Below are positions 9,469-18,343 of a stretch of 64,000 bases of DNA, one piece after another. This DNA is from CAMAVH01 sp046297835 (GTDB lineage Bacteria > Pseudomonadota > Alphaproteobacteria > SMXQ01): the NCBI GenBank assembly GCA_046297835.1, contig JBKBHI010000001.1, positions 372,001 to 436,000 of the forward strand, given 5' to 3'. The stretch's first letter is position 1. Every line of letters begins with the position of its first letter. The notes under the pieces were generated by a model, which did no database searches, had not been told where the DNA came from, and saw only the letters and a program-made list of their open reading frames with translations. The translations under genes and the position numbers were made by a program.

Positions 9469-9482
9469 TTTGAATGCAATAT
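9469..9482. promoter_or_regulatory. Half-site matching the GntR operator, upstream of the ABC permease
   Basis: TTTGAATGCAATAT here is identical over 14 bases to the right arm of the inverted repeat at 10405-10429, and a TGGATGCA element lies about 30 bases away. The segment 9265-9571 otherwise holds no gene. It contains the promoter region of the ABC operon and the end of the GntR gene. Confidence 0.4.
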
Positions 9483-9544
9483 GTGAATCGTTTTGACTGA
9501 CGCTTTTCTCGGCCCGTATGGGGGAGCGCTGGGGGGAAGCTGGT

Positions 9545-9568
9545 GGCGGCCGTGGATCGACGGCCGCC
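9545..9568 (-). terminator. Hairpin after GntR gene
   Basis: GGCGGCCGT and ACGGCCGCC form a perfect 9-bp stem with a 6-base loop, three bases beyond the GntR stop codon. No T run follows on the minus strand, so termination would be weak or Rho-assisted. Confidence 0.45.
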
Positions 9569-9571
9569 GCG

Positions 9572-10348
9572 TCAGGATTGCGCGGGCTGCGGCTCGGTCT
9601 GCTGTTCGATCGCGGCGGCCTGCTTATTACGCAGGTGGACGAACAGGATATCGCTCAATTCGACGCTGGCGCGCCGGCGCAGCGCGTCGAGGATCGCCTC
9701 ATGCTCGCGCATGGCCTCGCCCCAGCGATCGCGCTTGTGGGCCAGGTTGGCGCTGTAGCGCACGCGGCGGATGCGGCCGGTGTAGCTGGCGTAGGCGACC
9801 GAGAGGGCGTGGTTGCGCGCCGCGCCGACGATCATCTCGTGGATCGCCTGATTGGCCTTGAAATAGCCGTGCATGTCGCGCCGCAGATAAAATCCATACA
9901 TCTCATGATGCATCGATTCTATCGATGAAATCTCGGTTTCCGTGATGTTTTCGCAGGCGAGCCGGCCGGCCAGCGCTTCGAGCCCGGCCATCACGTCGAA
10001 CAATTCGCGGATGTCTTGCGGGCTGAGCGCGCGGACGCGCGCGCCGCGGTTGGGCAGCAGCTCGATCATGCCTTCGGAGGCGAGGACCTTGAGGGCTTCG
10101 CGCAGCGGCGTGCGCGAGATGCCGAACAGCTCGCAGAGCTGGCGCTCCGGCACGCGCGCGCCATCGGGCAGATTACCCTCGACGAGATAGTCGCGCAGCT
10201 TGGCGAGCACTTCGCCGTGCAGGGAGAGGCCGTGCAGCGGGACGATGTGCCCCGGCGCGCTATCGGCCCTGTCCGCCGGACGCCGGATGTCGGTCGCGGC
10301 GGGGAGGGCGGATTGAGCTTCGAGAATCACGGGAGCCGTCTCTGTCAT
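9572..10348 (-). CDS. GntR-family regulator, FadR subfamily (FCD domain)
   Basis: The 258-residue protein has an Ala-rich N-terminal tail of about 40 residues. A winged HTH follows (about residues 45-110; LPDGARVPERQLCELFGISRTPLREALKVLASEGM is the diagnostic stretch), then an all-helical FCD ligand domain (about 120-245). FCD regulators usually repress catabolic or transport genes and are released by a carboxylate metabolite bound with a metal. It is divergent from the aminotransferase-Rieske operon, and an inverted repeat at 10405-10429 sits between them. Confidence 0.93.
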   Translation of the reverse strand: MTETAPVILEAQSALPAATDIRRPADRADSAPGHIVPLHGLSLHGEVLAKLRDYLVEGNLPDGARVPERQLCELFGISRTPLREALKVLASEGMIELLPNRGARVRALSPQDIRELFDVMAGLEALAGRLACENITETEISSIESMHHEMYGFYLRRDMHGYFKANQAIHEMIVGAARNHALSVAYASYTGRIRRVRYSANLAHKRDRWGEAMREHEAILDALRRRASVELSDILFVHLRNKQAAAIEQQTEPQPAQS

Positions 10349-10404
10349 GGTTCAAAAATTAGCTGTTCCGCCCAAAACTGTCTATGTCGAATTACAAATC
10401 GTCG

Positions 10405-10429
10405 TTGCATCCAAAAATTTTGAATGCAA
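10405..10429. promoter_or_regulatory. GntR operator candidate (25-bp inverted repeat)
   Basis: The arms TTGCATCCAAAA and TTTTGAATGCAA flank a central A and match as an inverted repeat at 11 of 12 positions. The site lies 56 bp upstream of the GntR start and 65 bp upstream of the aminotransferase ATG. Its placement suits repression of the plus-strand catabolic operon and autoregulation. Confidence 0.6.
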
Positions 10430-10494
10430 TATTGCGAGACGAGACGCCAAGAACCGCACCAGCGGCTAGTCACGCGTCTTCAAAGGGGAGGATC

Positions 10495-11700
10495 ATGGGC
10501 GAGCGCCACGGACATCATTTTCTGCAAATTCCCGGCCCGAGCCCGGTGCCCGACCGCGTGCTGCGCGCTATCGCCTCGCCCGTCATCGATCATCGCGGAC
10601 CGGAATTCGCGCGCCTCGGCAAAGAGGTGCTCGCCGGCTGCCGTGAGGTCTTCCAGACCAAAAGCCCGGTCGTCATCTATCCGTCGTCCGGCACCGGCGC
10701 CTGGGAGGCGACGATCGTCAACACTCTGTCGCCCGGCGACAAGGTGCTGATGGCGGAGACCGGCCATTTCTCCATGATGTGGCAGCAGATGGCCGCGCGC
10801 TGGGGCATCGAGGTCGATCTCATTCCCGGCGATTGGCGGCGCGGCGCCAATCCGGCGGCGATCGAGGCCAAGCTGGCCGAAGACAAGGCGCGCGCGATCA
10901 AGGCCGTGATGGTCGTCCACAACGAAACCTCGACCGGCGTCACCAGCCGCATCGCCGAAGTGCGCAAGGCGATGGACCGCGCCGGCCATCCGGCGCTGCT
11001 GCTCGTCGACACGATCTCGTCGCTCGGCTCGGTCGATTACCGGCATGACGAATGGGGCGTGGACGTTACCGTCTGCTGCTCGCAGAAGGGCCTGATGCTG
11101 CCGCCCGGCCTCGGTTTCACCGCGATTTCCGATAAGGCGCTCGCTGCTTCCAAGACCAATAAGATGCCGCGCTCCTATTGGGACTGGGAAGAGATGCTGA
11201 AGCCCAACGCCAACGGCTTCTTCCCCTACACGCCATCGACCAACCTGCTCTATGGCCTGCGCGAAGCCATCGCCATGCTGCTCGAGGAGGGGCTCGACAA
11301 CGTCTTCGCGCGCCATCTGCGCCTCGCCGCGGCGACGCGCGCCGCTGTGCGCGCCTGGGGCTTGGAGATTTTCTGCCAAGAGCCGGCTGAGCATTCGCCG
11401 GTGCTGACGGCGGTGCTGATGCCGGCCGGCCACGACGCCGACCGCTTCCGCCAGATCGTGCTGGAAAATTTCAACATGTCGCTCGGCGCCGGCCTTTCCA
11501 AAGTGGCGGGCAAGCTGTTCCGCATCGGCCATCTCGGCGAGTGCAACGAGCTGACCCTGATGGGTGCCCTGAGCGGCGTCGAGATGGGCCTCGGCCTCGC
11601 CGGCGTGCCGCACAAGGCGGGCGGCGTCGCCGCCGCGCGCGACCATTTGACCCGCGCGTCGAACGAGACGCGCGCGCCGGAGCTGATCCCCGCGCAATGA
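10495..11700 (+). CDS. PLP-dependent aminotransferase (alanine-glyoxylate/serine-glyoxylate type)
   Basis: I choose ATG 10495, preceded by GGGGAGG, over an upstream in-frame start at 10384 that would cover the operator. The 401-residue class V aminotransferase begins MGERHGHHFLQIPGPSPVPDRVL and has the PLP-lysine block CCSQKGLMLPPGLGF near residue 198. Such enzymes exchange amino groups between glyoxylate or pyruvate and alanine or serine. Its presence at the head of an oxygenase operon suggests either an amino-substituted substrate or disposal of a C2/C3 product; that is inference. The next gene starts 36 bp downstream. Confidence 0.9.
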   Translation: MGERHGHHFLQIPGPSPVPDRVLRAIASPVIDHRGPEFARLGKEVLAGCREVFQTKSPVVIYPSSGTGAWEATIVNTLSPGDKVLMAETGHFSMMWQQMAARWGIEVDLIPGDWRRGANPAAIEAKLAEDKARAIKAVMVVHNETSTGVTSRIAEVRKAMDRAGHPALLLVDTISSLGSVDYRHDEWGVDVTVCCSQKGLMLPPGLGFTAISDKALAASKTNKMPRSYWDWEEMLKPNANGFFPYTPSTNLLYGLREAIAMLLEEGLDNVFARHLRLAAATRAAVRAWGLEIFCQEPAEHSPVLTAVLMPAGHDADRFRQIVLENFNMSLGAGLSKVAGKLFRIGHLGECNELTLMGALSGVEMGLGLAGVPHKAGGVAAARDHLTRASNETRAPELIPAQ

Positions 11701-11736
11701 CGGGGACGGTTGAGTGACCACGAGGGAGACGTCCGC

Positions 11737-12996
11737 ATGCTGACTCAGGCGCAAAACGAACTGCTGACCCGCACCGGCCCCGGCACGCCGTGCGGCGAGT
11801 TTCTGCGCAGCTATTGGCAGCCGATCGCTGCGGCGGAGGAGATTCCGCCCGGCGGCGATCCGCTGCCGATCGACATCATGAGCGAGAAGCTCGTCCTGTT
11901 CCGCGACGATCAGAATCGCCTCGGCCTCATTCAGCGCCATTGCCCCCATCGCGGCACCGATCTCAGCTATGGGCGCGTCGAGGACGGCGGGTTGCGCTGC
12001 CTCTATCACGGGTGGCTGTTCGACGTGAACGGCAAGTGCCTCCAGCAGCCGGCCGAAAAGCGCCAGTTCTGCGACACCGTGCCGATGACGTCCTATCCGG
12101 TGCAGGAGAAGGGCGGCGCGATCTGGTGCTACATGGGCAAAGGCCAGCCGCCGGTGATTCCCGACTTCCAGTTCCTCATCGGGCCGGAAGCGAACCGCCA
12201 GACCTTCCGCACCTTGCAGATGTGCAATTGGCTGCAGGGGCTCGAAAGCGTCATCGACCCCGCCCACACGACTTACCTGCACCGTCGCCCCAAGGGCACG
12301 CGTTCGATCCGCTCGGGCAACGACGTCAACGCCATGCGCGGCACGGCGCCGCCGGACGTGACCACCGAGGCGACGAGCTTCGGCATGCGCATCTACGCGC
12401 TGCATCAGGGCTCAAACGGCAAATATCTGCGCATCAACAACTACGTCTATCCCTGCGGCGCGACGCCGACGACCGGCAACGCGGGCTCGGGCTATCAGGG
12501 GCGCTGGTACGTGCCGGCCGACGACGGCAGCCATTATTATTTCGAGTTCATCTACAAGAACGCGCAGCCCGTCGACAAAGAGGCGCTGCGCAAGTTCCGC
12601 GCCGAGAACGTCGGGCCCGACATGCGCCATGTCCGCCGCGCGGAAAATCGTTATCTGCAAGATCGCGCGGAGATGAAAGGTCCGGACGGCAGCTTCTGCG
12701 GCATGGGCGAATATTTCCCGGCGCAGGACGCCTTCGCCATCGAGACGCAGGGCGCGATCCGCGACCGCACCACCGAAAATCTCGGCTCGACCGATGTGGT
12801 GATCGCTTCGATGTTCCGCACCTTGCTGAAAGCGATTCAGCAGATGCAGGACGGCGGCGAGGCTCCGGGCCTCATCCGTCGCAGTCCGAAAGAGTTTTTG
12901 GCCGACTTCGTCTGTTACGAAGGGCCGATCCCCGCCGATGAGGACGGGCCGAGCTACAGCCGCAAGCTGCTGGCCGGCGCGACGGCGGCGGAATAA
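11737..12996 (+). CDS. Rieske non-heme iron oxygenase, phthalate 4,5-dioxygenase-like (copy 1)
   Basis: The start at ATG 11737 matches the start of the paralogue at 14202 and has GAGGGAG upstream. The 419-residue protein has the Rieske 2Fe-2S motif (CPHRG...CLYHGW, about residues 69-92) and the mononuclear iron motif E-x3-D-x2-H-x4-H in GLESVIDPAHTTYLH (about residue 170). It resembles the oxygenase component of phthalate 4,5-dioxygenase and related ring hydroxylases or O-demethylases. It needs a reductase, and none is encoded nearby. Confidence 0.92.
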   Translation: MLTQAQNELLTRTGPGTPCGEFLRSYWQPIAAAEEIPPGGDPLPIDIMSEKLVLFRDDQNRLGLIQRHCPHRGTDLSYGRVEDGGLRCLYHGWLFDVNGKCLQQPAEKRQFCDTVPMTSYPVQEKGGAIWCYMGKGQPPVIPDFQFLIGPEANRQTFRTLQMCNWLQGLESVIDPAHTTYLHRRPKGTRSIRSGNDVNAMRGTAPPDVTTEATSFGMRIYALHQGSNGKYLRINNYVYPCGATPTTGNAGSGYQGRWYVPADDGSHYYFEFIYKNAQPVDKEALRKFRAENVGPDMRHVRRAENRYLQDRAEMKGPDGSFCGMGEYFPAQDAFAIETQGAIRDRTTENLGSTDVVIASMFRTLLKAIQQMQDGGEAPGLIRRSPKEFLADFVCYEGPIPADEDGPSYSRKLLAGATAAE

Positions 12997-13087
12997 GGCG
13001 CGTAAGACGACAGCTTCACGCAAGCCCGCCGCGCGCCCGTAGAACGGCGCGGGAAGAACGGGCGAATAGACCATCTGGGAGGATCAT

Positions 13088-14161
13088 ATGCTCGACACTC
13101 TGAAATCTCGCGGCACCCTGAAAGCTTGCGGGGTCGCGATCGGCCTGCTGGCGGCGACCCCCGCGGCGGCGCAGGATCAGTTCTTCGCCGGCAAGACGGT
13201 CGACTTCTACATCGGCTACGAAGCGGGGGCGGGCTACGACATCTATGCGCGCTTGTTCGGCGAGCACATCGTCCGCTTCCTGCCGGGCAACCCGACGGTG
13301 ATTCCGCGCAACATGCCCGGGGCCGCCAGCATGCGCGCCATGACCTATCTGCATCAGGCGGGCAAGAAAGACGGCACGGCTTGGGGCGCGATCGATCGCA
13401 ACGTCGCGGTCGAGCCTCTGCTCTACGGCGCGGATTCGAAAGCGCCGTTTAAGGACCCGCTGGAGTTCAACTGGATCGGCAGCCTGAACACGGAGATCGG
13501 CGTTGCCGCGGTGTGGCACACCACCGGCATCAAGTCGTGGGAAGACACGCTGCGCCGCCCGACGATCGTGGCGATGGCCGGCGCGCAAGGCGGCATCGGC
13601 GCGCGTGTGCTGAACAGCTTGCTCGACACGAAGTTCCAACAGGTTTGCTGCTACGGCTCTGACGGCAACCAAAACCTAGCGATGGAGCGCGGCGAGGTCG
13701 AAGGCCGCGTCGGCGCGTCCTGGTCGACCTTCAAGGTCAGCGCGGCCAAATGGCTCGAAACGGGTCAGGTCAAGTTGATCATGCAGGTCGGCCTCGAGAA
13801 GAATCCGGACATCCCCGGCGACGTGCCGCTGGTCATGGACTTGGCGCGCAACGACAAGGAGCGGGCCGCGATGAAGATCGTCTTCTCCAACCAGTCGATG
13901 GGCCGTCCCTACGTGATGCCGCCGGGCGTGCCGGCGGCGCGGGTCGCGGAAGTCCGTCGCGCTTTCAACGCGATGATCAAGGATCCGGCGTTCCTGGCCG
14001 ACGCGGAGAAGCGCCGGCTTGAGATCAACAATCCGAAGACCGGCGAGCAGATCGACGAGATCTTGAGAGACGTCTATTCCTCGCCGGAGGAAGCCATCAC
14101 TGCCGCGCGCCTTTCGATCAAGCAAGGCGAGTACAAGATGAAGGACGAGCCTAAGAAATAG
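13088..14161 (+). CDS. TctC/Bug-family periplasmic solute-binding protein
   Basis: A 357-residue protein with a Sec signal peptide ending near AAAQ-D (residue 29) and the family opening DQFFAGKTVDFYIGYEAGAGYD. The NMPGAAS segment and the ERGEVEGRVG block are typical of Bug proteins. It sits between the two Rieske oxygenase genes in the same direction. That strongly suggests that its ligand is the oxygenase substrate or a close analogue. No cognate TctAB genes are present. Confidence 0.9.
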   Translation: MLDTLKSRGTLKACGVAIGLLAATPAAAQDQFFAGKTVDFYIGYEAGAGYDIYARLFGEHIVRFLPGNPTVIPRNMPGAASMRAMTYLHQAGKKDGTAWGAIDRNVAVEPLLYGADSKAPFKDPLEFNWIGSLNTEIGVAAVWHTTGIKSWEDTLRRPTIVAMAGAQGGIGARVLNSLLDTKFQQVCCYGSDGNQNLAMERGEVEGRVGASWSTFKVSAAKWLETGQVKLIMQVGLEKNPDIPGDVPLVMDLARNDKERAAMKIVFSNQSMGRPYVMPPGVPAARVAEVRRAFNAMIKDPAFLADAEKRRLEINNPKTGEQIDEILRDVYSSPEEAITAARLSIKQGEYKMKDEPKK

Positions 14162-14201
14162 CCCGTCCCGGCAGGCTTCGACGAATGAGAGGATGCTTCG
14201 C

Positions 14202-15458
14202 ATGCTGACGAAAGAACAGAACGACTATTTGACGCAGACCGGCCCAGGAACCCCCTGTGGCGAATTTCTGCGCTGCTACTGGCAGCCGATCGCGGCGGCT
14301 GACGAGATCCCGCCGGGCGGCGATCCTCTGCCGATCCGCATCATGAGCGAGGACTTGGTGCTGTTTCGCGACGATCAGAACCGTCTTGGGTTGATCCAGC
14401 GCAATTGCCCGCATCGCGGCACGGACCTTTCCTATGGCCGGATTGAGAACGGCGGAATCCGCTGCCTTTATCATGGCTGGCTGTTCGACAAGGACGGCAA
14501 GTGTCTTGAGCAGCCGGCGGAGAAGCGCCAGTTCTGCGACAGCGTAAAGCTCGTTTCCTACCCGGTGCAGGTGAAGGGCGGAGCGGTTTGGGCTTACCTA
14601 GGCAAGGGTGAGCCGCCGCTGATTCCCGATTTCCAGTTCCTGCAGGGGCCGGACGAGAATCGCATCACCTTCCGCGTCCAGCAGATGTGCAACTGGCTAC
14701 AAGGCCTGGAAAGCTCGACCGATCCCGTGCACACCACCTTCTTGCACCGGCGTCCGCCCGGCGTCGCGAGCCAGCGCTCCGGCGCCGACGTGGCCGCCGT
14801 GCGCGGCAACGAAGTGCCGGAAGTCTCGACCGAGCCGACCAGCGTCGGCATGCGGATCTACGCGCTGCATAACGCGCCGAACGGCCGCAAATATCTGCGA
14901 GTGAACAATTACGTCTATCCGACCGGCGCCACCCCTTCGACGTCCGCGGGCGAAGGTGGATATCAGGGCCGTTGGTATGTGCCGGTGGACGATTATAGCC
15001 ACTTCCGCTTCGAGTTTTTCTATAGCCACGAAAAGCCGCTCGACAAGGAGCGCTTGCGTAACAATCGCGCCGAGAACGTCGGCCCCGACCTGCGGCATGT
15101 GCGGCGCATCGAAAACCGCTACATGCAGGACCGGCAGCTGATGAAGACGGGACACTTTACCGGCATGGGAATGCATTTCCCGTCTCAGGACGCTTTTGCC
15201 ATCGAAACTCAAGGGCCGATCCAGGACCGTACCAAGGAAAATCTCGGTTCGAGCGATGTGGTGATCGCCTCCGTGCGCAAGACGCTCTTCAAGGCGATCA
15301 AGCAGGTTGAGGAAGGCAAGGAAGCCCCTGGTTTGATCCGCACGCGGGCCGACAATCCATTCGCCGATTTCGTCTGCACCTCGGGCTATATCGAGGACCA
15401 TGAAGACGGCCCCAGTTTCTGCCGCCGCCTCCTCGCGAGCAAAACGGCAGCCGAATAA
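14202..15458 (+). CDS. Rieske non-heme iron oxygenase, phthalate 4,5-dioxygenase-like (copy 2)
   Basis: GAGAGGA lies about nine bases before ATG 14202, while an in-frame ATG at 14193 has no room for a ribosome site. The 418-residue protein is clearly a paralogue of the one at 11737. Both share MLT-x2-QN, GPGTPCGEFLR-x-YWQPIAAA and the same Rieske (CPHRG, CLYHGW) and iron (GLESSTDPVHTTFLH) motifs, with roughly four of five residues identical over the N-terminal half by eye. The copies may form a hetero-oligomer or act on successive substrates. The C-termini differ more. Confidence 0.92.
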   Translation: MLTKEQNDYLTQTGPGTPCGEFLRCYWQPIAAADEIPPGGDPLPIRIMSEDLVLFRDDQNRLGLIQRNCPHRGTDLSYGRIENGGIRCLYHGWLFDKDGKCLEQPAEKRQFCDSVKLVSYPVQVKGGAVWAYLGKGEPPLIPDFQFLQGPDENRITFRVQQMCNWLQGLESSTDPVHTTFLHRRPPGVASQRSGADVAAVRGNEVPEVSTEPTSVGMRIYALHNAPNGRKYLRVNNYVYPTGATPSTSAGEGGYQGRWYVPVDDYSHFRFEFFYSHEKPLDKERLRNNRAENVGPDLRHVRRIENRYMQDRQLMKTGHFTGMGMHFPSQDAFAIETQGPIQDRTKENLGSSDVVIASVRKTLFKAIKQVEEGKEAPGLIRTRADNPFADFVCTSGYIEDHEDGPSFCRRLLASKTAAE

Positions 15459-15480
15459 ATCACCTCACGGAGGAAGAGTT

Positions 15481-15978
15481 ATGAAGAACACGTCGGAAGA
15501 GACGATCAACGGAATCAGCCACAGCGGCTTCTATGTCGAAGACCTCGATCGCACCATCGAGTTCTACACCAAGACGATCGGCGCGCGCTTAGCTTGGCGC
15601 AACGACAACTCAAAATATCCGCTGATGAAGATGTATGTCGGCGATTTCGGCCTCTCGATCATCAAGTGGCCGCCGGACGAGCCGCGCATCCGCATTCCGC
15701 ACGCCATCCATTGGTCGTATCGCGTCGACCCCAAGCGTTGCGAAGAGACCATCGAATATATCCGTTCGCTCGGCATCCCGGTGGAAGGTCCTGTCGGCCA
15801 TAAGCGCGAGCCCGGCATCCTCAACTGGTTCTTCCTCGATCCGGACAATTATCGCGTCGAAATCGAAGCGCGCTTCCCCGACCCGAAGGAGGCGGAGGCC
15901 GTGCTTGAACGCAATAAAGAGCATCGTCACGAGGAGATGGGCCTTTACGGCGGCGACACGGTGCTGAAGAAGCTCTAA
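15481..15978 (+). CDS. VOC superfamily protein
   Basis: The start at 15481 follows CGGAGGAAG and gives 165 residues; an earlier in-frame reading overlaps the Rieske gene and is discarded. The sequence GISHSGFYVEDLDRTIEFYTKTIGARLAW opens the first VOC unit, and ILNWFFLDPDNYRVEIEARF closes the second with a His/Glu-type metal site. The C-terminal 25 residues are charged and helical. It could be an extradiol-type enzyme or isomerase acting on the oxygenase product, but the reaction is not readable. Confidence 0.85.
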   Translation: MKNTSEETINGISHSGFYVEDLDRTIEFYTKTIGARLAWRNDNSKYPLMKMYVGDFGLSIIKWPPDEPRIRIPHAIHWSYRVDPKRCEETIEYIRSLGIPVEGPVGHKREPGILNWFFLDPDNYRVEIEARFPDPKEAEAVLERNKEHRHEEMGLYGGDTVLKKL

Positions 15979-15994
15979 GCCCGACGATTGCGAA

Positions 15995-16013
15995 CCCCGG
16001 CGCAAGACCGGGG
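15995..16013 (+). other. Hairpin between VOC gene and ABC binding-protein gene
   Basis: CCCCGG and CCGGGG pair in a 6-bp stem around a 7-base loop, 17 bases after the VOC stop. There is no T tract. It may be an mRNA processing or stability element, as at 5210. Confidence 0.35.
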
Positions 16014-16054
16014 ACGCCTCTCATAATCCCAAGCAAATAGGACAGGGGGATATC

Positions 16055-17203
16055 ATGTATCGCCAATTCTTCACGAGCGTCGCGCTGGCGGCGGGCATTG
16101 CCGGTTTCGGCTTGACCGCCACGGCGGCCGATCTTCCCAAATCGACTCAGAAGGCGCTCGATCAGCTCAAGCTCGGCGCCGATGCCCTGGCCGGGCTCGA
16201 CGCCGAGCTGGCCGTGCCGCAAGCCTGGGTCGACGCCGCACGGGCCGAGAAGGAAACCATCGTTTCCGGCACGTGGGAGCCGAAAGAGTTCCGCGAGATG
16301 ACGGAGGCGTTTCGCGAACGCTATCCGTTCGTGAACCTGAAATACGAGCGGACCGGCACCCAGGGCCGCGGCATGCAGGTGCTCGTCGCGCTCGGCGAAG
16401 GCCGCGTCATCGTCGACGTCGTGACCAGCCTCGCCGACGCCATCTTCGAATATATGGAGATGAAGGCGCTCGCCGATCTGCGCGACATGCCGGGCTATAA
16501 GAACACCGATCCCAAGTTCGGCGCGACCGACGGCACCTGGGTCAGCCATAAGCTGTCGTATCGCTGCATGGCCTACAACACCGACCGGGTGAAGAAGGAA
16601 GATCTGCCGAAGACCTGGGAAGATCTGATCAGCAATTCGCGGTTCGCCGGCGGCAAGTTGGCGCTCTCCAACAACCCGAGCACTTGGCTTCTCGGCCTGT
16701 GGGGCGACAAAGGCGAAAAGTGGGGCGCGGACTTCACCAAGACGCTGTTCGAGAAGCTCCAGCCGCAGCGCCGCAAGGAAGGTCTGACCGCCCTGACGGC
16801 GCTGACCGTCGCCGGCGAGTTCGACGCCAGCCTGCCGTCGCCGGAATGGGTGGCGCAGCGTTACGCGCTGAAGGGTGCGCCGCTCAGCTACCATTGTCCC
16901 GAGCCGGTGCCGATCACCGTGTCCGGCATCGCCATCATCGACAAATCGCCGCGCAAGAACGCCGCGCGCCTGTTCGTCAATTGGCTGCAAAGCAAGGAAG
17001 GCCAGCTCGTGCAATACACCACGACCCTGGCGGTGCCGTCGCACAAGGACTTGCAGGATCCGCGCTTCGTGCCGTTCGCCGAGACGATCGTCGGCAAGCA
17101 GGCCAATGTCCGCGACGACGCGTTGCTGCTCAGCGACACCAACAAGAAGATGAGCGAAGCCTGGGACAGCTATTGGACCGCGCCGGCCGGCGGCAAGCGG
17201 TAA
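16055..17203 (+). CDS. ABC transporter extracellular solute-binding protein (iron/polyamine type)
   Basis: A 382-residue protein with a Sec signal peptide cleaved after ATAA (about residue 24). A mature type II binding-protein fold follows, with ETIVSGTWEPKEFREMTEAF near the N-terminal lobe and SGIAIIDKSPRKNAARLFVNWLQSKEGQ, a hallmark of the FbpA/PotD-like group. It is the only ABC-type binding protein in the window and is the best partner for the ATPase-permease pair at 6404-9264, although that pair is 7 kb away on the other strand. A strong terminator follows. Confidence 0.9.
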   Translation: MYRQFFTSVALAAGIAGFGLTATAADLPKSTQKALDQLKLGADALAGLDAELAVPQAWVDAARAEKETIVSGTWEPKEFREMTEAFRERYPFVNLKYERTGTQGRGMQVLVALGEGRVIVDVVTSLADAIFEYMEMKALADLRDMPGYKNTDPKFGATDGTWVSHKLSYRCMAYNTDRVKKEDLPKTWEDLISNSRFAGGKLALSNNPSTWLLGLWGDKGEKWGADFTKTLFEKLQPQRRKEGLTALTALTVAGEFDASLPSPEWVAQRYALKGAPLSYHCPEPVPITVSGIAIIDKSPRKNAARLFVNWLQSKEGQLVQYTTTLAVPSHKDLQDPRFVPFAETIVGKQANVRDDALLLSDTNKKMSEAWDSYWTAPAGGKR

Positions 17204-17213
17204 GATAGAACTG

Positions 17214-17254
17214 CGGCGGCGGCGGGTCGGCGCGAGCCGATCCGCCGCCGTTTT
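17214..17254 (+). terminator. Rho-independent terminator after ABC binding protein
   Basis: A long GC stem (CGGCGGCGG-GTCGGC paired with GCCGA-TCCGCCGCCG, loop GCGA) ends in TTTTC. It lies 10 bases after the stop at 17203 and separates this operon from the LigB-type gene. Confidence 0.8.
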
Positions 17255-17325
17255 CACTCCGGCATGGCGGCGAATGGGCCGGCTCGATTAGACTGCCGCA
17301 ATCAAACGAAGGAGCGCCGTCTCAG

Positions 17326-18339
17326 ATGGCCAAGATTGTCTATGGTTTCGGCTCATCGCATGGGCCCTTGCTGTCCACCCCGCCGGAGAAGTGGGATTTG
17401 CGCGCGGCCGACGACCGGCTGAACATGCGCCATCCGTTTCGCGGCAAGGTGTACGATTTTCCCGGCCTGGTCGCGGCCCGACAGGGCGAAAAAGATTTCG
17501 AGACGGAAATGTCGCTGGCGACGCGCACGGAGCGCCATGCCCGCAACGACCGCGCCCTCGACAAGCTGGCCGAGAAATTCGCCGAAGTGAATCCCGACAT
17601 CGTGGTGGTCGTGGGCGACGACCAGCACGAATGGTTCTATGACGACATTCAGCCGTCTTTCACCGTGTATTGCGGTCGCGACGTGGTGAACACGAAGATC
17701 GACCAAGAGAAAATGCGGACCAAGAGCCCGGGTATCGCGCTGGCCATGTCGGCGAGCCAACCGCCGGAAGACCAGACCTATCCCGTGCCGCAAAGCCTGG
17801 CCGAGCACATCATCGAACAATCGATCCTCGACGAGTTCGACGTCGCCGCCTCCATGAGCCAGCGCAAGAACGAGCGCGGGATCATCGGCATCGGCCATGC
17901 CGTCGGCTTCATCTATCGCCGCATCCTCAAAGACAAGCCGGTGCCGGTGGTGCCGATCCTGCTCAACACTTATTTCCCGCCCAACCAGCCGACGGCGAAG
18001 CGCTGCTACGAGTTCGGCCTGTCCATCGGCCGCGCCATCTCGACCTGGGGCGAAAACAAGCGGGTGGCGATCTGCGCGTCGGGCGGCATCAGCCATTTCG
18101 TCGTGGACGAGGATTTCGACCGGCGCATGCTGAAAGCCATCGCCGAGCAGGATACGGCGACGATCTTCGCCGAGCCGCATGCCATGTTCCGCTCGGGCAC
18201 GTCGGAGACGAAGAATTGGATCACCGTCGCGGGCATCCTGGCCGAAACGGGCCTGAAGATGAACCTGGTCGACTACGTGCCCTCGGTGCGCTCGGAAGGC
18301 GGCACCGGATGCGGCATGGCTTTCGCCATCTGGGAGTAG
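17326..18339 (+). CDS. Class III (LigB-type) extradiol ring-cleavage dioxygenase
   Basis: The 337-residue protein opens MAKIVYGFGSSHGP, placing His12 where the LigB iron ligand lies, and has further family blocks VVVVGDDQHEWFYDD, GIIGIGHAVGFIYRR and CASGGISHFVVDED. These enzymes cleave protocatechuate, gallate or related catechols at the meta position using Fe(II). There is no separate LigA-like small subunit gene. Four bases separate it from the decarboxylase-like gene, so the pair is one operon. This supports a protocatechuate-like intermediate in the pathway. Confidence 0.9.
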   Translation: MAKIVYGFGSSHGPLLSTPPEKWDLRAADDRLNMRHPFRGKVYDFPGLVAARQGEKDFETEMSLATRTERHARNDRALDKLAEKFAEVNPDIVVVVGDDQHEWFYDDIQPSFTVYCGRDVVNTKIDQEKMRTKSPGIALAMSASQPPEDQTYPVPQSLAEHIIEQSILDEFDVAASMSQRKNERGIIGIGHAVGFIYRRILKDKPVPVVPILLNTYFPPNQPTAKRCYEFGLSIGRAISTWGENKRVAICASGGISHFVVDEDFDRRMLKAIAEQDTATIFAEPHAMFRSGTSETKNWITVAGILAETGLKMNLVDYVPSVRSEGGTGCGMAFAIWE

Positions 18340-18343
18340 CGTA

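Noticed and set aside
10480..12405. A 641-codon minus-strand ORF
   Set aside because: Antisense to the aminotransferase and Rieske genes, with no recognisable motif.
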